64,000 nucleotides of DNA, from NCBI GenBank assembly GCA_020633415.1, contig JACKDQ010000003.1:1-64000 (forward strand). Direction: 5' to 3'. The notes below the pieces were generated by a model that saw nothing but the letters and a program-made list of their open reading frames with translations, was not told where the DNA came from and did no database searches. Source of the DNA: Deltaproteobacteria bacterium. GTDB taxonomy: Bacteria; Myxococcota_A; Polyangia; GCA-2747355. The stretch's first letter is position 1, and the number at the start of each line of letters is the position of its first letter. Both the position numbers and the translations under genes were made by a program. Shown in pieces: positions 1-8,575 of the stretch.

Positions 1-1335
1 CTGCTGTCGCCGAACGCAACCGCTCGCGGAATCTATGGCCCGCTTTATCCACGAGCGATGGCGCAGCGTGGCCCTCGTCCGCCCTGGACGCCACGCAAAC
101 GCGATCTGTCTCCGCCGATGCTCGGCGAGGGTTGGGGCTTGGTCGATCTGAACTTGTGGCCTGACGAACCGCCATCTCCTCGGCGCAGCGATGCCAAACG
201 CTTTGCGCGAGCGCTCGGAGAGCTCTGTGGTGGCGAACCGTTGCGCGTGCGGATCGAACGACTGGCTCGCGCGATCCTCCGCTACAGTCATCAGTTTGGC
301 GTCGACCCATTTTTGATGGGAGCGATTGTTTTCGCACAGAGCCGTTGTCGGGTGCGGAGGAGTAGCCGTTATGGTGTCGGACTGACGGCGATCAATTGGC
401 GGATGTTTGCCCGCCACGTGCGCGCCGGACGCTATCCGTATTGGGCGATGCATGAGGGTCGGTGGACGCTGCGGACGCTCGACCTCGGGCGGTACGCATT
501 CACGCCTGCAAATTTGCGCCGCGTCGAGCCCAATATCTATTTTTCCGCGGCGTTGCTGAAAATGTATCGTGAGCAGGCTCCCTTCTTGCGCCGGAGTATG
601 CGCTCGGCGCCCTACCGACACTACGTCTCGCATTTCGTATGGGGCGATCGCGTTCGCGGCGCGGGGCCGGAAGATCGTATCCTGCTTCATCGGCGCCGCT
701 TGATCGGCTACTTCCTCTCGACGGTGCCGAAGATAGTCGGCAAGTACCGTGGGCTAGACTTGGTGTGTCCGCTCGATGGTCAACCACGCAAGGTGACCGG
801 GATCCTCGGCGACGACCGCGACGGCGGACGACGGTTGCACACCGGCATAGATTTCGAGTCGTTTAGCGGCGAGCAGGTGCGGGCGATTGCCGACGGTCGA
901 GTGATTCTCGCAGGTGTTGATTGGCGAAACACTGACGTTCTGGAAAGCCTGCCGAGCAAGGTGGCGCAGAGCGTCGCGCCGAGTAAGATCGGGCCACGCG
1001 GCCTGATCGTCGAGGTCCGACACCAACATGGCTTGGTTTCGAGTTACATGCATCTCCAACGGTATGTTGTGCAGCGTGGCGACAGCGTGCGGCGCGGTCA
1101 GCTCGTTGGTTACGTCGGACGGACAGGCATCAAGACTTCGCCTCCGCACCTCCACTTTGAGCTCAGCGATGACCAGGGGATCGTCGATCCGCTGCCGCTG
1201 TACCGCGGGGCGCTGTTTGGACCGCAGCAAACCTACCGCGGGAGGCGCCGGCTAAGGGCTCAGGAACAAGCGCGTCGATGGCGTAATGGGCGACGTCGGC
1301 TATTGCGCCCACCTTCGGGCGTGCCGCAGCGCTAG
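1..1335 (+). CDS. M23 family metallopeptidase with N-terminal transglycosylase-like region (5' end cut by window)
   Basis: The reading frame is open from base 1, so the true start probably lies upstream; the first in-window ATG is at 58 and residue numbers here count from it. The C-terminal half is a peptidase M23 (LytM) endopeptidase domain: HTGID supplies the zinc ligands His261 and Asp265, and HLHFE around residues 364-368 is the second signature. Such enzymes cut peptide cross-links in peptidoglycan outside the cytoplasmic membrane. Residues about 65-190 resemble the lytic transglycosylase SLT fold (helix, active-site turn, later NIYFSAALL helix), but the catalytic Glu position reads AQSRC (Gln94), so this part may bind rather than cut glycan. 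The C-terminus is Arg-rich. The gene ends against the convergent regulator that follows (4-bp overlap). The M23 assignment is firm; the SLT-like part is inferred. Confidence 0.85.
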   Translation: MLSPNATARGIYGPLYPRAMAQRGPRPPWTPRKRDLSPPMLGEGWGLVDLNLWPDEPPSPRRSDAKRFARALGELCGGEPLRVRIERLARAILRYSHQFGVDPFLMGAIVFAQSRCRVRRSSRYGVGLTAINWRMFARHVRAGRYPYWAMHEGRWTLRTLDLGRYAFTPANLRRVEPNIYFSAALLKMYREQAPFLRRSMRSAPYRHYVSHFVWGDRVRGAGPEDRILLHRRRLIGYFLSTVPKIVGKYRGLDLVCPLDGQPRKVTGILGDDRDGGRRLHTGIDFESFSGEQVRAIADGRVILAGVDWRNTDVLESLPSKVAQSVAPSKIGPRGLIVEVRHQHGLVSSYMHLQRYVVQRGDSVRRGQLVGYVGRTGIKTSPPHLHFELSDDQGIVDPLPLYRGALFGPQQTYRGRRRLRAQEQARRWRNGRRRLLRPPSGVPQR

Positions 1336-1787
1336 TCTTTTGTGCCGTCGAGCAGTTCGAGGTTCGTTCGGGCCAGTTCAGAGAGCACTTCCCTGTCGAG
1401 CTTTTCGGCCTTTTCTTCGCTAAGCAATACTTCTTCAACCAGCTCCGAACCCTGTTCGAATAGCTTGCGCTTGCGCTCATCGAGGCGGTCGACAGCGATT
1501 TCCATCGATGTGATGTGTTCGTGGCGCATTTCGTCAGGCATATTCTCAAGCAGCTCCAACACGACCTGCACCCCAGCGAGGTTGACCCTGCGTACGTGGG
1601 TCAGGTAGTGGACGTATTCCAACGCTTCGAGGTCCTTGATCGAGTACAGCCGGCGGTTGCCGTCTGTTCGGGTCGGGCAGACCAGCCCGCGCTTTTCGTA
1701 CATGCGGAGGACGCGGGGTTCCACGCCGATGATCTCGGCGGCTACGCCGATCGGAAACAGTCCACGTTCAGGATTAAGTCGCCGCAT
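1332..1787 (-). CDS. MerR-family transcriptional regulator, HspR-like
   Basis: This 151-residue protein has an N-terminal MerR winged-helix domain: FPIGVAAEIIGVEPRVLRMY followed by EKRGLV, an NRRLYSIKDLEAL wing, and NLAGVQVVLELLE. The early motif matches HspR, the repressor of dnaK/clpB-type heat-shock operons, better than metal-sensing MerR proteins, and no metal-binding Cys cluster is present. The C-terminal half is charged and probably helical/coiled, suited to dimerisation. It is divergent from malQ across a 104-bp gap and lies about 11 kb from two Hsp20 genes and a DegP-like protease, which would be logical targets. I found no clear HAIR operator (CTTGAGT-N7-ACTCAAG) near it. Family is secure; the heat-shock role is inference. 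Confidence 0.85.
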   Translation of the reverse strand: MRRLNPERGLFPIGVAAEIIGVEPRVLRMYEKRGLVCPTRTDGNRRLYSIKDLEALEYVHYLTHVRRVNLAGVQVVLELLENMPDEMRHEHITSMEIAVDRLDERKRKLFEQGSELVEEVLLSEEKAEKLDREVLSELARTNLELLDGTKD

Positions 1788-1878
1788 ACCAGACCTCGTT
1801 CCGATCTTAGCGGAAAATCGAGCTCTGGCCTACCGTTGCCGTCGGAGGGCTTCTGCCCGCATCGTCGGCACTCTGTTG

Positions 1879-1884
1879 TATAGT
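1879..1884 (+). promoter_or_regulatory. Possible -10 box (TATAGT) giving a near-leaderless malQ transcript
   Basis: TATAGT sits only 7 bp before the malQ ATG at 1892, and there is no purine-rich ribosome-binding site in front of that ATG. A start of transcription 7-8 bases after the box would fall at or next to the ATG. No convincing -35 element is visible 17 bp upstream, so this is a weak call. Confidence 0.25.
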
Positions 1885-1891
1885 GCGGTAG

Positions 1892-3436
1892 ATGGATCGA
1901 CAGCAGGACAGTTTGACGGCGCGTCGCGCTGGCGTGTTGCTGCATCCGACCTGTTTGCCTGGTGAGGGAGGTATCGGATCGCTCGGGGCGAGCGCGCGAG
2001 CTTTTGTCGATTTTCTCAGCGCGTCAGGGTTGGGCTGGTGGCAGGTGTTGCCGCTCAACCCGACGGGCTATGGCGATTCACCCTACGCGGCTCAGTCGAG
2101 TTTCGCTGGCGAGCCACTGCTGATCGATCTGGCAGAGCTCGCGGCGCTCGGATGGGTTGAGCCGAGCGAACTCACGTACCTCGAACAGGTTGGGCAAAGC
2201 GACGCGATCGATTTCGCCGCGGTGCGATCGGCCAAGCTGCCGCTGCTGGAGGCGGCTGCCCGTCGCTTTCTCGAGCGCGCAGGAGGGGCCGAGCGCGCCG
2301 GTCTCGATGAATTTCGCGCCAGGCATGTGGTTTGGCTGGAGGATTTTGCCGCATTTTCCGCGCTCAAGGCGCATTTCGATCGCAGGGCGGTGCAACAAGG
2401 TGTGGCCAATTCCTGCTGGAGCCGCTATTGGCCCGCGTCGCTAGCGATGCGGGACGCGGCTGACTTGGCGGCCTGCCGGCGGCGCTTTGCCAGCGAGATC
2501 GACGTGTGCTGCGTGCTGCAGTATTGGTTCGCGCTCCAATGGCGACGGTTGCGCCAGTACGCGGCGACGGCTGGCGTGTCGATCATCGGTGATCTGCCAA
2601 TTTACGTGGCAGAAGACAGCGCCGATGTTTGGTCGCGGCCGGAACTCTTTCAACTCGATCAGCGTCGGCGGCCGACGTGTGTTGCCGGCGTGCCACCCGA
2701 CTACTATAGCGACACGGGGCAACTCTGGGGCAATCCGCTCTACCGCTGGCCTGCGCATCGCGCCGAAGGGTTCGCCTGGTGGACGTCGCGATTCGCCCAA
2801 GCCTTTGAATGTTTTGACCGGGTGCGTATCGATCACTTTCGCGGATTCGCGGCGTGTTGGGAGGTCCCCGCGGCAGCAGAGACTGCAGAGGCCGGTCGCT
2901 GGATGGCTTCACCGGGCCGGGCGTTGCTACAGACTGTCGCTGACCGGTTGGGGCGTTTGCCGTTGATCGCCGAGAATCTAGGGGTGATCACCGCCGACGT
3001 CGAGGTGCTACGCCATGACTTCGAACTTCCGGGCATGGTGCTCCTGCAAGGGGCCTTCGACGAGAAGGAAGATCGCCGTACGGCGTTTTTGCCCCACAAC
3101 CACGAGCGAAACTCGGTCGTCTATACCGGGACCCACGACAACGACACCACCCGCGGTTGGTACGAAAAGCGCAGCGCTGGCGAGCGCCAGGCGCTGGCCG
3201 CCTATCGCGGTGCGCCGCTCGAGCAGCCAACCTGGGACTTGATTCGCATGGTCTGGGCATCGGTTGCCGAGACGGCGATCGTGCCACTGACCGATTTGCT
3301 CGACTTGGGCAGCGAAGCGCGCTTCAACACGCCGGCGCGCGCTGAGGGAAACTGGCGCTGGCGTGCGCCTGCCAACTACGCGGAGCGAGGGCTTGTGCCG
3401 CGGCTTCGTCGACTCAACGAGATCTTTGGCCGCTAG
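1892..3436 (+). CDS. malQ: 4-alpha-glucanotransferase (amylomaltase)
   Basis: MalQ (GH77) transfers alpha-1,4-glucan segments between maltooligosaccharides and releases glucose, in the cytoplasm. The 514-residue length is normal for the short bacterial form. The N-terminus has the family start RRAGVLLHPTCLPGEGGIG, which supports the ATG at 1892 even though no ribosome-binding site precedes it. GWWQVLPLNPTG and GDSPYAAQSSFAG are classical GH77 motifs. The catalytic nucleophile is in RIDHFRG (Asp313), the acid/base in IAENLG (about residue 360), and the third acid in GTHDNDTTRG (about 414). It is followed after 14 bp by treS-maltokinase, so the two probably form an operon linking glycogen/maltose turnover with trehalose. 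Confidence in function is high. Confidence 0.95.
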   Translation: MDRQQDSLTARRAGVLLHPTCLPGEGGIGSLGASARAFVDFLSASGLGWWQVLPLNPTGYGDSPYAAQSSFAGEPLLIDLAELAALGWVEPSELTYLEQVGQSDAIDFAAVRSAKLPLLEAAARRFLERAGGAERAGLDEFRARHVVWLEDFAAFSALKAHFDRRAVQQGVANSCWSRYWPASLAMRDAADLAACRRRFASEIDVCCVLQYWFALQWRRLRQYAATAGVSIIGDLPIYVAEDSADVWSRPELFQLDQRRRPTCVAGVPPDYYSDTGQLWGNPLYRWPAHRAEGFAWWTSRFAQAFECFDRVRIDHFRGFAACWEVPAAAETAEAGRWMASPGRALLQTVADRLGRLPLIAENLGVITADVEVLRHDFELPGMVLLQGAFDEKEDRRTAFLPHNHERNSVVYTGTHDNDTTRGWYEKRSAGERQALAAYRGAPLEQPTWDLIRMVWASVAETAIVPLTDLLDLGSEARFNTPARAEGNWRWRAPANYAERGLVPRLRRLNEIFGR

Positions 3437-3450
3437 GACGGAGAAGCTAC

Positions 3451-6400
3451 GTGACCAAACGTTCCAGATTGCGTCGCCCCTCGCGACCGCTGACCAACGA
3501 CCCTTTGTGGTTCAAAGATGCCGTGATCTACGAACTGCATGTACGGGCGTTCGCCGACAGCAATGCCGACGGCATCGGGGATTTCCGCGGGTTGGTTGAG
3601 CGCTTGAGCTACCTCGAGGATCTCGGCGTGACGGCACTCTGGCTGCTGCCGTTCTATCCGTCGCCTTTGCGCGACGACGGCTACGATATCGCCGATTACA
3701 CGGCGGTCAATCCGGCTTACGGCACGATTCGCGACTTTCGCTATTTCCTCGATGAAGCTCACCGTCGAGGAATGCGCGTGATCACCGAGCTGGCGATCAA
3801 CCATACTTCCAGCGACCATCCATGGTTTCAGCGGGCGCGCCACGCGCCGAAGGGCAGTCGACATCGCGACTACTACGTGTGGAGTGACACCGCGGATCGC
3901 TACAGCGAGGCGCGGATCATTTTTCAGGACTTCGAGCAGTCCAATTGGACCTGGGATCCAGTGGCCGAAGCTTACTATTGGCATCGGTTTTATTCGCACC
4001 AGCCGGATCTAAACTTCGACAACCCCGCGGTAGAGCGCGAGGTGTTCAAGGTTGTCGACTTTTGGTTTGAGTTGGGTGTCGACGGGATGCGATTGGATGC
4101 GATCCCCTACCTTTACGAGCGTGAAGAGACCAATTGCGAGAATCTCCCCGAGACGCACGCTTTCCTGCGCCGTCTGCGCAAGCACGTCGATCAGAATTTC
4201 CCTAGCCGAATGTTGCTGGCCGAGGCAAACCAGTGGCCCGAAGACGCGGCGGCATATTTCGGGGACGGCGACGAATGCCACATGAACTTTCATTTTCCGC
4301 TGATGCCTCGGCTGTTCATGTCGGTCCAGCTCGAGTCGAATTTTCCGGTGCGGGACATCTTGGCCCAGACGCCGCAGATCCCTGACAACTGCCAGTGGGC
4401 GCTGTTTTTGCGCAACCACGACGAGCTAACCTTGGAAATGGTCACCGATGAAGACCGCGACTATATGTATCGAAGGTATGCCCACGATCGGCGCTCGCGG
4501 ATCAACCTCGGTATTCGTCGCCGTCTGGCGCCGTTACTCAAGACACGTCAGAAGATCGAGTTGCTCAACGCGCTGCTGTTGTCGCTGCCAGGCACACCCG
4601 TGCTTTATTACGGCGATGAGATCGGCATGGGGGACAATGTCTTCTTAGGTGACCGTGATGGCGTGCGCACGCCGATGCAGTGGAGCCCTGATCGCAACGC
4701 CGGCTTTTCGCGGGCAAATCCACAGCAGCTCTATTTGCCGACGATTATCGACCCGGCCTACCACTACGAAACGATCAACGTAGAGGCCCAGCAAAACGAC
4801 CCTTCCTCGCTGCTTTGGTGGACCAAGCGGATCATCGGGCTGCGCAAAGAACACCCGGTCTTTGGTCGCGGAACGATCAGTTTTGTCAACGGCGAGAATC
4901 GCCACGTGTTGGCTTTTGTTCGCGAAGATGGTGACCACACGATCTTGGTGATCGCCAATCTGTCGCGCAATCTTCAGTGGGTGCGCCTGCCACTCGAACG
5001 CTTCGAAGGCTGGATCCCCGTCGAGATGTTCGGTCAGACGCCATTCCCGGCGATCGAATCCCAGCCGTACTTCTTTAGCTTGGCCGCTCATGGGTTTTGC
5101 TGGTTTGAGCTGCGTGCGGTGGGACGTGCGGCGGCCGTGACCGGCGAACACGGCGTGGTTAGCTGCGCGGTGAAGCAGGACTGGAAGGAGCTGCTGGGTG
5201 CGCGTTTCGAAGCGCTGATTCCGGCGCTGCGCCGTTATTTGCGGGGTCAAGGCTGGTTCGACGTCGAGATGCTGCGCAAGAAGACCGCGACGCTTCATCT
5301 GGTCGACCGGCTGTTCTTTGGCGAGTCGAGCGGACACGAGTTCGCCGTGGCTTTACTCGCCGTTCGCCGTCCAGGGCAGGAGGACCACCTGATCCAATTA
5401 CCCTTGGCAGCGATCGGCGAAGCGGGGACGCTGCGCGATGAGATCAGCGAGGAGCAGGCCTTGGCCCGGGTGCAAGTGGCCGAGGGCGACAGACGATTTA
5501 CGTTGGTTGATGCAGGCGCGCTTGCTGACTTCTACCGGAGTTTCGCCAGTTTGATGTCGCGCCGCCGCACGCTGCGTGGTGCTGATGCGGCCTTCGAGGT
5601 GTTGTCCTCGGGGCACCTCCGCAAGCAGATCAGCCCAACGGCGATCGGGCTGCCGGTTCGGCAGCTTTCCGATCGACAGAACGCCCTGGCCTCGATCGAC
5701 GACCGGATCGCGATCAAACTCTACCGGCAAATCGAGCGGGGTCAGCAGCCCGAGGTGGAATTGCTCGATGCGCTTGCTGAAAGTGGCGCGCAGATTCCGA
5801 CGGTGATCGCCTCGCTGCGTTATTCGGGAGACGACCCAGCAACTCTGGCGTTGGTGCAACCATACCTTCCCCATCAGTGCACGGTCTGGAGCTTGGCGGT
5901 GGACGCCGCAGGACAGGCGATCGAAGCGCTATTGGCCGCTCCGCTGTCCAACGAGGCCAGCGATCCGAAAGGTCAAGCCAACGTATCGAACGATCGACGA
6001 CGGTGGCCGCTAGAAGCGGAGGCGCCGATCGAGCTGTTCGTGCTGGTCGCTGAGCTGCTCGGCCGCCGGGTGGCCGAACTGCACAACTGCTTAGCAAAGC
6101 TGAAGGGAGACGAGCTGGCGCCGGTGAGTTTTACCAAGCTCTACCAACGGTCGCTCTACCAGGCTGAACGGACGCGGCTGCTGCAGGTTTGCGAGTCGCT
6201 GCGCCGCGTTCGCGGGCGCTGGGAAGGGTTCCCACGCCAACTCGTCGACCAATTGTTGGAGCGTCAGGATGAGCTCGATACGCTGCTGCGCGGGATTGCT
6301 GATCGGCGGGTCGAGGCCCAGCGGATCCGCTGCCACGGACATCTCAATCTCGACCAGGTGCTCTACACCGGTCGCGATGTTGCCTTTGTCGACTTTGAGG

Positions 6401-6759
6401 GACATCCGTCTTTGCCGCTTTCTCAACGCCGTATCAAGCGCTCGGCATTGACCGACTTGGCGACGATCATTGTCTCGCTTGGCTGCGCGGTCGACGCGGC
6501 GCGTCGGATGCCCGAGGACGATGTTGCCGAAGAGCGCGCCGCCAGCTACTTTGCTGCGCGGGTCTGTGATGCACTGACCGTTGCCTATCGCGCGACGATC
6601 GCCCACGGCGTGATACCTCAGGACGACGTTGAGCTCGAGCAGCTGATGCGGTTTTTTGCTATTGCCCATGACTTGGCTGAGCTTGAGCACGGTGTTAGAA
6701 ACGGCTTTTTGGGACTGGTTGGCTCCGCCCGGCGGCTGCTGGCCTGGGTCGATGTCTGA
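3451..6759 (+). CDS. treS: Trehalose synthase (maltose isomerase) fused to maltokinase-like domain
   Basis: This 1102-residue protein joins a GH13 trehalose synthase (about residues 1-560) to a maltokinase-like domain (about 620-1102), a known fusion that turns trehalose into maltose and then maltose 1-phosphate for GlgE-type glucan synthesis. The GTG start at 3451 has GGAG 7 bp upstream. GH13 motifs are intact: WLLPFYPSPLRDDGYD, the nucleophile in GMRLDAIPYL (about residue 215), the acid/base in LLAEANQWPED (about 256) and LRNHDELTLE (about 323). In the kinase part VDFEGHP and RRIKRSALTDLA are conserved, but the catalytic loop reads HGHLNLDQ (residues 962-969) where family members have HGD(L/Y)HLGQ, so the catalytic Asp is replaced by His. 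TreS activity is well supported; kinase activity is doubtful. Confidence 0.92.
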   Translation: MTKRSRLRRPSRPLTNDPLWFKDAVIYELHVRAFADSNADGIGDFRGLVERLSYLEDLGVTALWLLPFYPSPLRDDGYDIADYTAVNPAYGTIRDFRYFLDEAHRRGMRVITELAINHTSSDHPWFQRARHAPKGSRHRDYYVWSDTADRYSEARIIFQDFEQSNWTWDPVAEAYYWHRFYSHQPDLNFDNPAVEREVFKVVDFWFELGVDGMRLDAIPYLYEREETNCENLPETHAFLRRLRKHVDQNFPSRMLLAEANQWPEDAAAYFGDGDECHMNFHFPLMPRLFMSVQLESNFPVRDILAQTPQIPDNCQWALFLRNHDELTLEMVTDEDRDYMYRRYAHDRRSRINLGIRRRLAPLLKTRQKIELLNALLLSLPGTPVLYYGDEIGMGDNVFLGDRDGVRTPMQWSPDRNAGFSRANPQQLYLPTIIDPAYHYETINVEAQQNDPSSLLWWTKRIIGLRKEHPVFGRGTISFVNGENRHVLAFVREDGDHTILVIANLSRNLQWVRLPLERFEGWIPVEMFGQTPFPAIESQPYFFSLAAHGFCWFELRAVGRAAAVTGEHGVVSCAVKQDWKELLGARFEALIPALRRYLRGQGWFDVEMLRKKTATLHLVDRLFFGESSGHEFAVALLAVRRPGQEDHLIQLPLAAIGEAGTLRDEISEEQALARVQVAEGDRRFTLVDAGALADFYRSFASLMSRRRTLRGADAAFEVLSSGHLRKQISPTAIGLPVRQLSDRQNALASIDDRIAIKLYRQIERGQQPEVELLDALAESGAQIPTVIASLRYSGDDPATLALVQPYLPHQCTVWSLAVDAAGQAIEALLAAPLSNEASDPKGQANVSNDRRRWPLEAEAPIELFVLVAELLGRRVAELHNCLAKLKGDELAPVSFTKLYQRSLYQAERTRLLQVCESLRRVRGRWEGFPRQLVDQLLERQDELDTLLRGIADRRVEAQRIRCHGHLNLDQVLYTGRDVAFVDFEGHPSLPLSQRRIKRSALTDLATIIVSLGCAVDAARRMPEDDVAEERAASYFAARVCDALTVAYRATIAHGVIPQDDVELEQLMRFFAIAHDLAELEHGVRNGFLGLVGSARRLLAWVDV

Positions 6760-6782
6760 GGCGGGGCGCCGGCTTGGCCGAT

Positions 6783-6842
6783 CGGTGGCGGGGCCACCGT
6801 TCGGAGCTGATCGAGCCAGTGGTCAGCCCTCCGTCCACTGGC
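6783..6842 (+). other. Two adjacent hairpins between treS and pgsB
   Basis: CGGTGGC (6783-6789) and GCCACCG (6793-6799) form a perfect 7-bp stem with a 3-base loop. GCCAGTGG (6815-6822) and CCACTGGC (6835-6842) form a perfect 8-bp stem with a 12-base loop. They follow the treS stop codon by 24 bp. No T-run follows either stem, so they could be an RNA-stabilising or Rho-dependent end rather than a classical intrinsic terminator. Confidence 0.4.
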
Positions 6843-6933
6843 CGCCGTCGGCAAGCGGCTGTTTCTCGCCGCCAAGAGCGCGGATTTTCAACAGGCCCGC
6901 GGCTTGCTAAGCTCGCCCGCCTGGAGGGCCGAC

Positions 6934-8127
6934 ATGTTCGGATTGGAAATGGTCGCCGGCTGTGCGGCAACGTTGGTCGGGCTTGGCGCTGCCGAGCTCT
7001 ACGCCCACCGCCGTCGTTTGCGGCGGATTCCCTGGCGGATTCACGTCAGCGGGACGCGCGGTAAGTCGAGCGTAACGCGGCTCATCGCGGCCGGTCTGCG
7101 CGGTGCGGGTGTGCCGACGGCAGCCAAGACCACCGGGACGTTGGCCCGGATGATCCTGCCCGATCGGCGGGAATTGCCGGTTTTTCGCCCCGCTGGCGCC
7201 AACGTGATCGAGCAAGTGCGGATCGTTGATGCCGCTCAATCCTTGGGCGTCAAGGCGCTGGTCATCGAATGCATGGCGCTACTGCCGCACCTGCATTGGA
7301 TCAGCGAAAACAAGTTGGTGCGAGGGACTCACGGCGTGATCACCAACGCTCGGCCCGACCATCTCGATGTGATGGGGCCGACCGATGCCGATGTCGCTCG
7401 CTGCTTGGCCGGGATGATCCCGATCAAAGGGACTCTGGTTACCGCCGAGCGCAAGCACCTCGGTATCTTCAAAGAAGCCTGCGAGGATCGCGGGACCGAG
7501 TTGATTCCGGTGACGGAGGCTGACGTCGCAGCGATTACCGACGCAGAGATGGCCGGATTTTCCTATGTCGAACACAAAGAGAACGTCGCACTCGCGCTGC
7601 GGTTGATCGAGACCTTAGGACAAGATCGGCAGAAGGCGCTTGCCGGGATGCACGAAGCTACGCCTGACCCGGGAGCGCTAACGGGCAGTGAGGTCGAGTT
7701 CTTTGGTCGCCGGATCGTCTTTTACAACGCCTTTGCCGCCAACGACCCGCAGTCGACAGCGACGATTTGGAAGATGGTCCACGACAAGTACCCGGAGATG
7801 AGCAACACCGTAGCAGTCTTCAATCTCCGCGCCGACCGGCCCTCGCGCACGATGCAGCTGGCCGAGTCGGACTTTTGGCGGGCGTCGCGCAGTGTTGTGC
7901 TGATGGGCAGCGGTGCATTTCTGTTCGCGAAGACCGCGGCACGCAGCGGTTTCGACGGTAGCCGTATCGTTTATGCTGAGCACCCGCGTGTCGAGGAGGT
8001 TGTCGAGGCGATCTTGGGTTGTTGCGGAAAGAATACCTTGGTGATCGGGATGGCGAATATCGGCGGCCAGGGGCTTTCACTCGTGCGCTATTTTCAGAAT
8101 CGCCAGTTGTTGTCCGAGGAACAGTGA
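6934..8127 (+). CDS. pgsB: Poly-gamma-glutamate synthase subunit PgsB/CapB
   Basis: PgsB is the ATP-dependent amide ligase of poly-gamma-glutamate synthesis, related to Mur ligases, and works at the inner face of the cytoplasmic membrane with PgsC. The 397-residue protein has a short N-terminal hydrophobic stretch, then the nucleotide-binding loop HVSGTRGKSSVTRLIAAGLR, followed by TTGTLARMILPDG-type sequence (here TTGTLARMILPD), VIECMALLPHLHW and TNARPDHLDVMGPT, all characteristic of PgsB/CapB. I chose ATG 6934 because GGAGG lies 7 bp upstream; a TTG at 6904 in the same frame would add ten residues and has no such site. The stop is followed one base later by the pgsC ATG. Function is confident; whether the product is a capsule, a released polymer or an osmoprotectant cannot be told. 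Confidence 0.95.
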   Translation: MFGLEMVAGCAATLVGLGAAELYAHRRRLRRIPWRIHVSGTRGKSSVTRLIAAGLRGAGVPTAAKTTGTLARMILPDRRELPVFRPAGANVIEQVRIVDAAQSLGVKALVIECMALLPHLHWISENKLVRGTHGVITNARPDHLDVMGPTDADVARCLAGMIPIKGTLVTAERKHLGIFKEACEDRGTELIPVTEADVAAITDAEMAGFSYVEHKENVALALRLIETLGQDRQKALAGMHEATPDPGALTGSEVEFFGRRIVFYNAFAANDPQSTATIWKMVHDKYPEMSNTVAVFNLRADRPSRTMQLAESDFWRASRSVVLMGSGAFLFAKTAARSGFDGSRIVYAEHPRVEEVVEAILGCCGKNTLVIGMANIGGQGLSLVRYFQNRQLLSEEQ

Positions 8128-8128
8128 A

Positions 8129-8575
8129 ATGGATCTGCTAACAGTCTCGATTGGTATTGGCTTGGTTGTCAGCCTGCTGTCGACGGAGCTCTTTGGCGTA
8201 GCGTCGGCGGGGCTGGTCGTGCCGGGCTATTTGGCGCTCTACGTGCGCGATCCAGGGCATATCGCGATCACCGTCACGATCGCCCTTGCCACCTATGCGG
8301 TGGTCCGGCTGCTGTCCACCGTTGTCGTGGTCTACGGCAGGCGACGTACGGCGCTGATGATTCTGTTTGGGTTTATGCTGGGGGCGTTGACGCGCGAGTG
8401 GTTGAGCGCCTGGGGCGTCCTTCAGTTCAGTGCTATCGGCTACATCATTCCCGGACTGATCGCGATCTGGATGGATCGCCAGGGTGTCGCGCAGACCGTC
8501 GCGTCATTGACGATCGTCACTGGAATCGTGCGGTTGATCCTGATCATGACCCTCGGCCAGGAGCTGCTCTCATGA
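8129..8575 (+). CDS. pgsC: Poly-gamma-glutamate biosynthesis protein PgsC/CapC
   Basis: PgsC is the small integral membrane partner of PgsB. This 148-residue protein starts one base after the pgsB stop and is mostly hydrophobic, with about four to five membrane segments. It contains the family-typical stretches GLVVSLLSTELFGVASAGLV, VPGYLALYV, ALATYAVVRLLS, YGRRRTALMILFGFMLGA and GYIIPGLIAIWMDRQG. The stop codon overlaps the next start as ATGA (8572-8575), so pgsB, pgsC and pgsW are translationally coupled. Length and motif order match the family. Confidence is high. Confidence 0.95.
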   Translation: MDLLTVSIGIGLVVSLLSTELFGVASAGLVVPGYLALYVRDPGHIAITVTIALATYAVVRLLSTVVVVYGRRRTALMILFGFMLGALTREWLSAWGVLQFSAIGYIIPGLIAIWMDRQGVAQTVASLTIVTGIVRLILIMTLGQELLS

